Shown one piece after another: positions 5,058 through 5,196 of a DNA stretch of 5,196 nucleotides (position 1 is its first letter; every line of letters begins with the position of its first letter). The translations under genes and the position numbers were made by a program. The notes under the pieces were generated by a model. It had not been told where the DNA came from. It did no database searches and saw nothing but the letters and a program-made list of their open reading frames with translations. Where the stretch lies: positions 1-5,196 of the forward strand of contig JAUIKP010000275.1 in assembly GCA_030430725.1 (NCBI GenBank), written 5' to 3'. The stretch is from Nitrospiria bacterium (GTDB lineage Bacteria; Nitrospirota; Nitrospiria; Nitrospirales; UBA8639).

Positions 5058-5196
5058 ATGGATCCTATCAAAAACCCATTTTCTCCCGGTGCGGGCTCTC
5101 CCCTCCTGACCTAGTTGGCCGCGACCCAGTTTTAGAGCAAGCCAGGATTCTGCTTGGAAGAGTACGACAAAGGCGTCCCGAAAAGAGCATGTTGCT
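5058..5196 (+). pseudogene. Orphan AAA-type ATPase, N-terminus, frameshifted and cut by right edge
   Basis: From ATG 5058 the frame reads MDPIKNPFSPGAGSP and then runs into TAG at 5112-5114. If one C is added to the C run at 5100-5103, the reading continues PPDLVGRDPVLEQARILLG and on through RRPEKSML to the window edge, open throughout. The repaired sequence matches, from memory, the N-terminus of a family of stand-alone ATP-binding proteins. Members begin NPF.PGAG.PPPELAGRD and continue with two arginine-rich helices, then a Walker A (GxxGxGKT) motif that would lie just past the edge. In that family the protein is ~380-400 residues, of AAA_16/Orc1-like fold, and its role is poorly known. The break is either a real one-base deletion (a pseudogene or phase-variable tract) or a sequencing error in a short C run. 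No Shine-Dalgarno precedes the ATG; the promoter context implies a leaderless mRNA. Confidence 0.7.

Noticed and set aside
5094..5114. Programmed ribosomal frameshift in the ATPase gene
   Set aside because: No known slippery heptamer or stimulating structure is evident, and the family is normally read in a single frame; a missing C is simpler.

Overview
The window is about 5.2 kb of bacterial chromosome of middling GC. It carries housekeeping and cell-envelope genes with long, lightly structured intergenic gaps. My best guess at the source is Nitrospira or a close relative. That rests on recalled similarity of the hairpin repeat at 1538-1659 to dispersed repeats in Nitrospira genomes, and of the ATPase N-terminus at 5058 to proteins common there. 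It is not proven by the sequence.

Left part (1-1190): the C-terminal part of a GAF-domain sensor protein enters from the left edge on the + strand. It converges on a minus-strand lipoprotein with a lysozyme-like (SLT) transglycosylase domain. From 1191 to 2001 I see no gene. This stretch holds a 122-bp imperfect hairpin element (1538-1659), a 12-bp palindrome next to a consensus TATAAT, and several hairpins that could form an RNA leader ahead of the next gene.

Middle (2002-3757): hpt, a hypoxanthine phosphoribosyltransferase (+), converges on a 339-residue adenine deaminase of the PA0148/Aah1 type (-). Together they would form a complete salvage route, adenine to hypoxanthine to IMP.

Right part (3758-5196): a gene-poor gap is followed by two small minus-strand genes. 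One is a 144-residue exported Pro/Tyr/Gly/Gln-rich protein. The other is a 63-residue protein of unknown function with a near-perfect ribosome binding site. Divergent from these, across an AT-rich spacer, starts an orphan AAA-type ATPase. Its extended -10 promoter lies so close to the ATG that the mRNA should be leaderless. Its reading frame is broken after 15 codons by one missing C in a C run, and the family sequence resumes in the next frame to the window edge.

I found no CRISPR array, tRNA, rRNA, transposase or evident defence cassette. The points most worth following up are the frameshifted leaderless ATPase, the hairpin element and the possible RNA leader before hpt.
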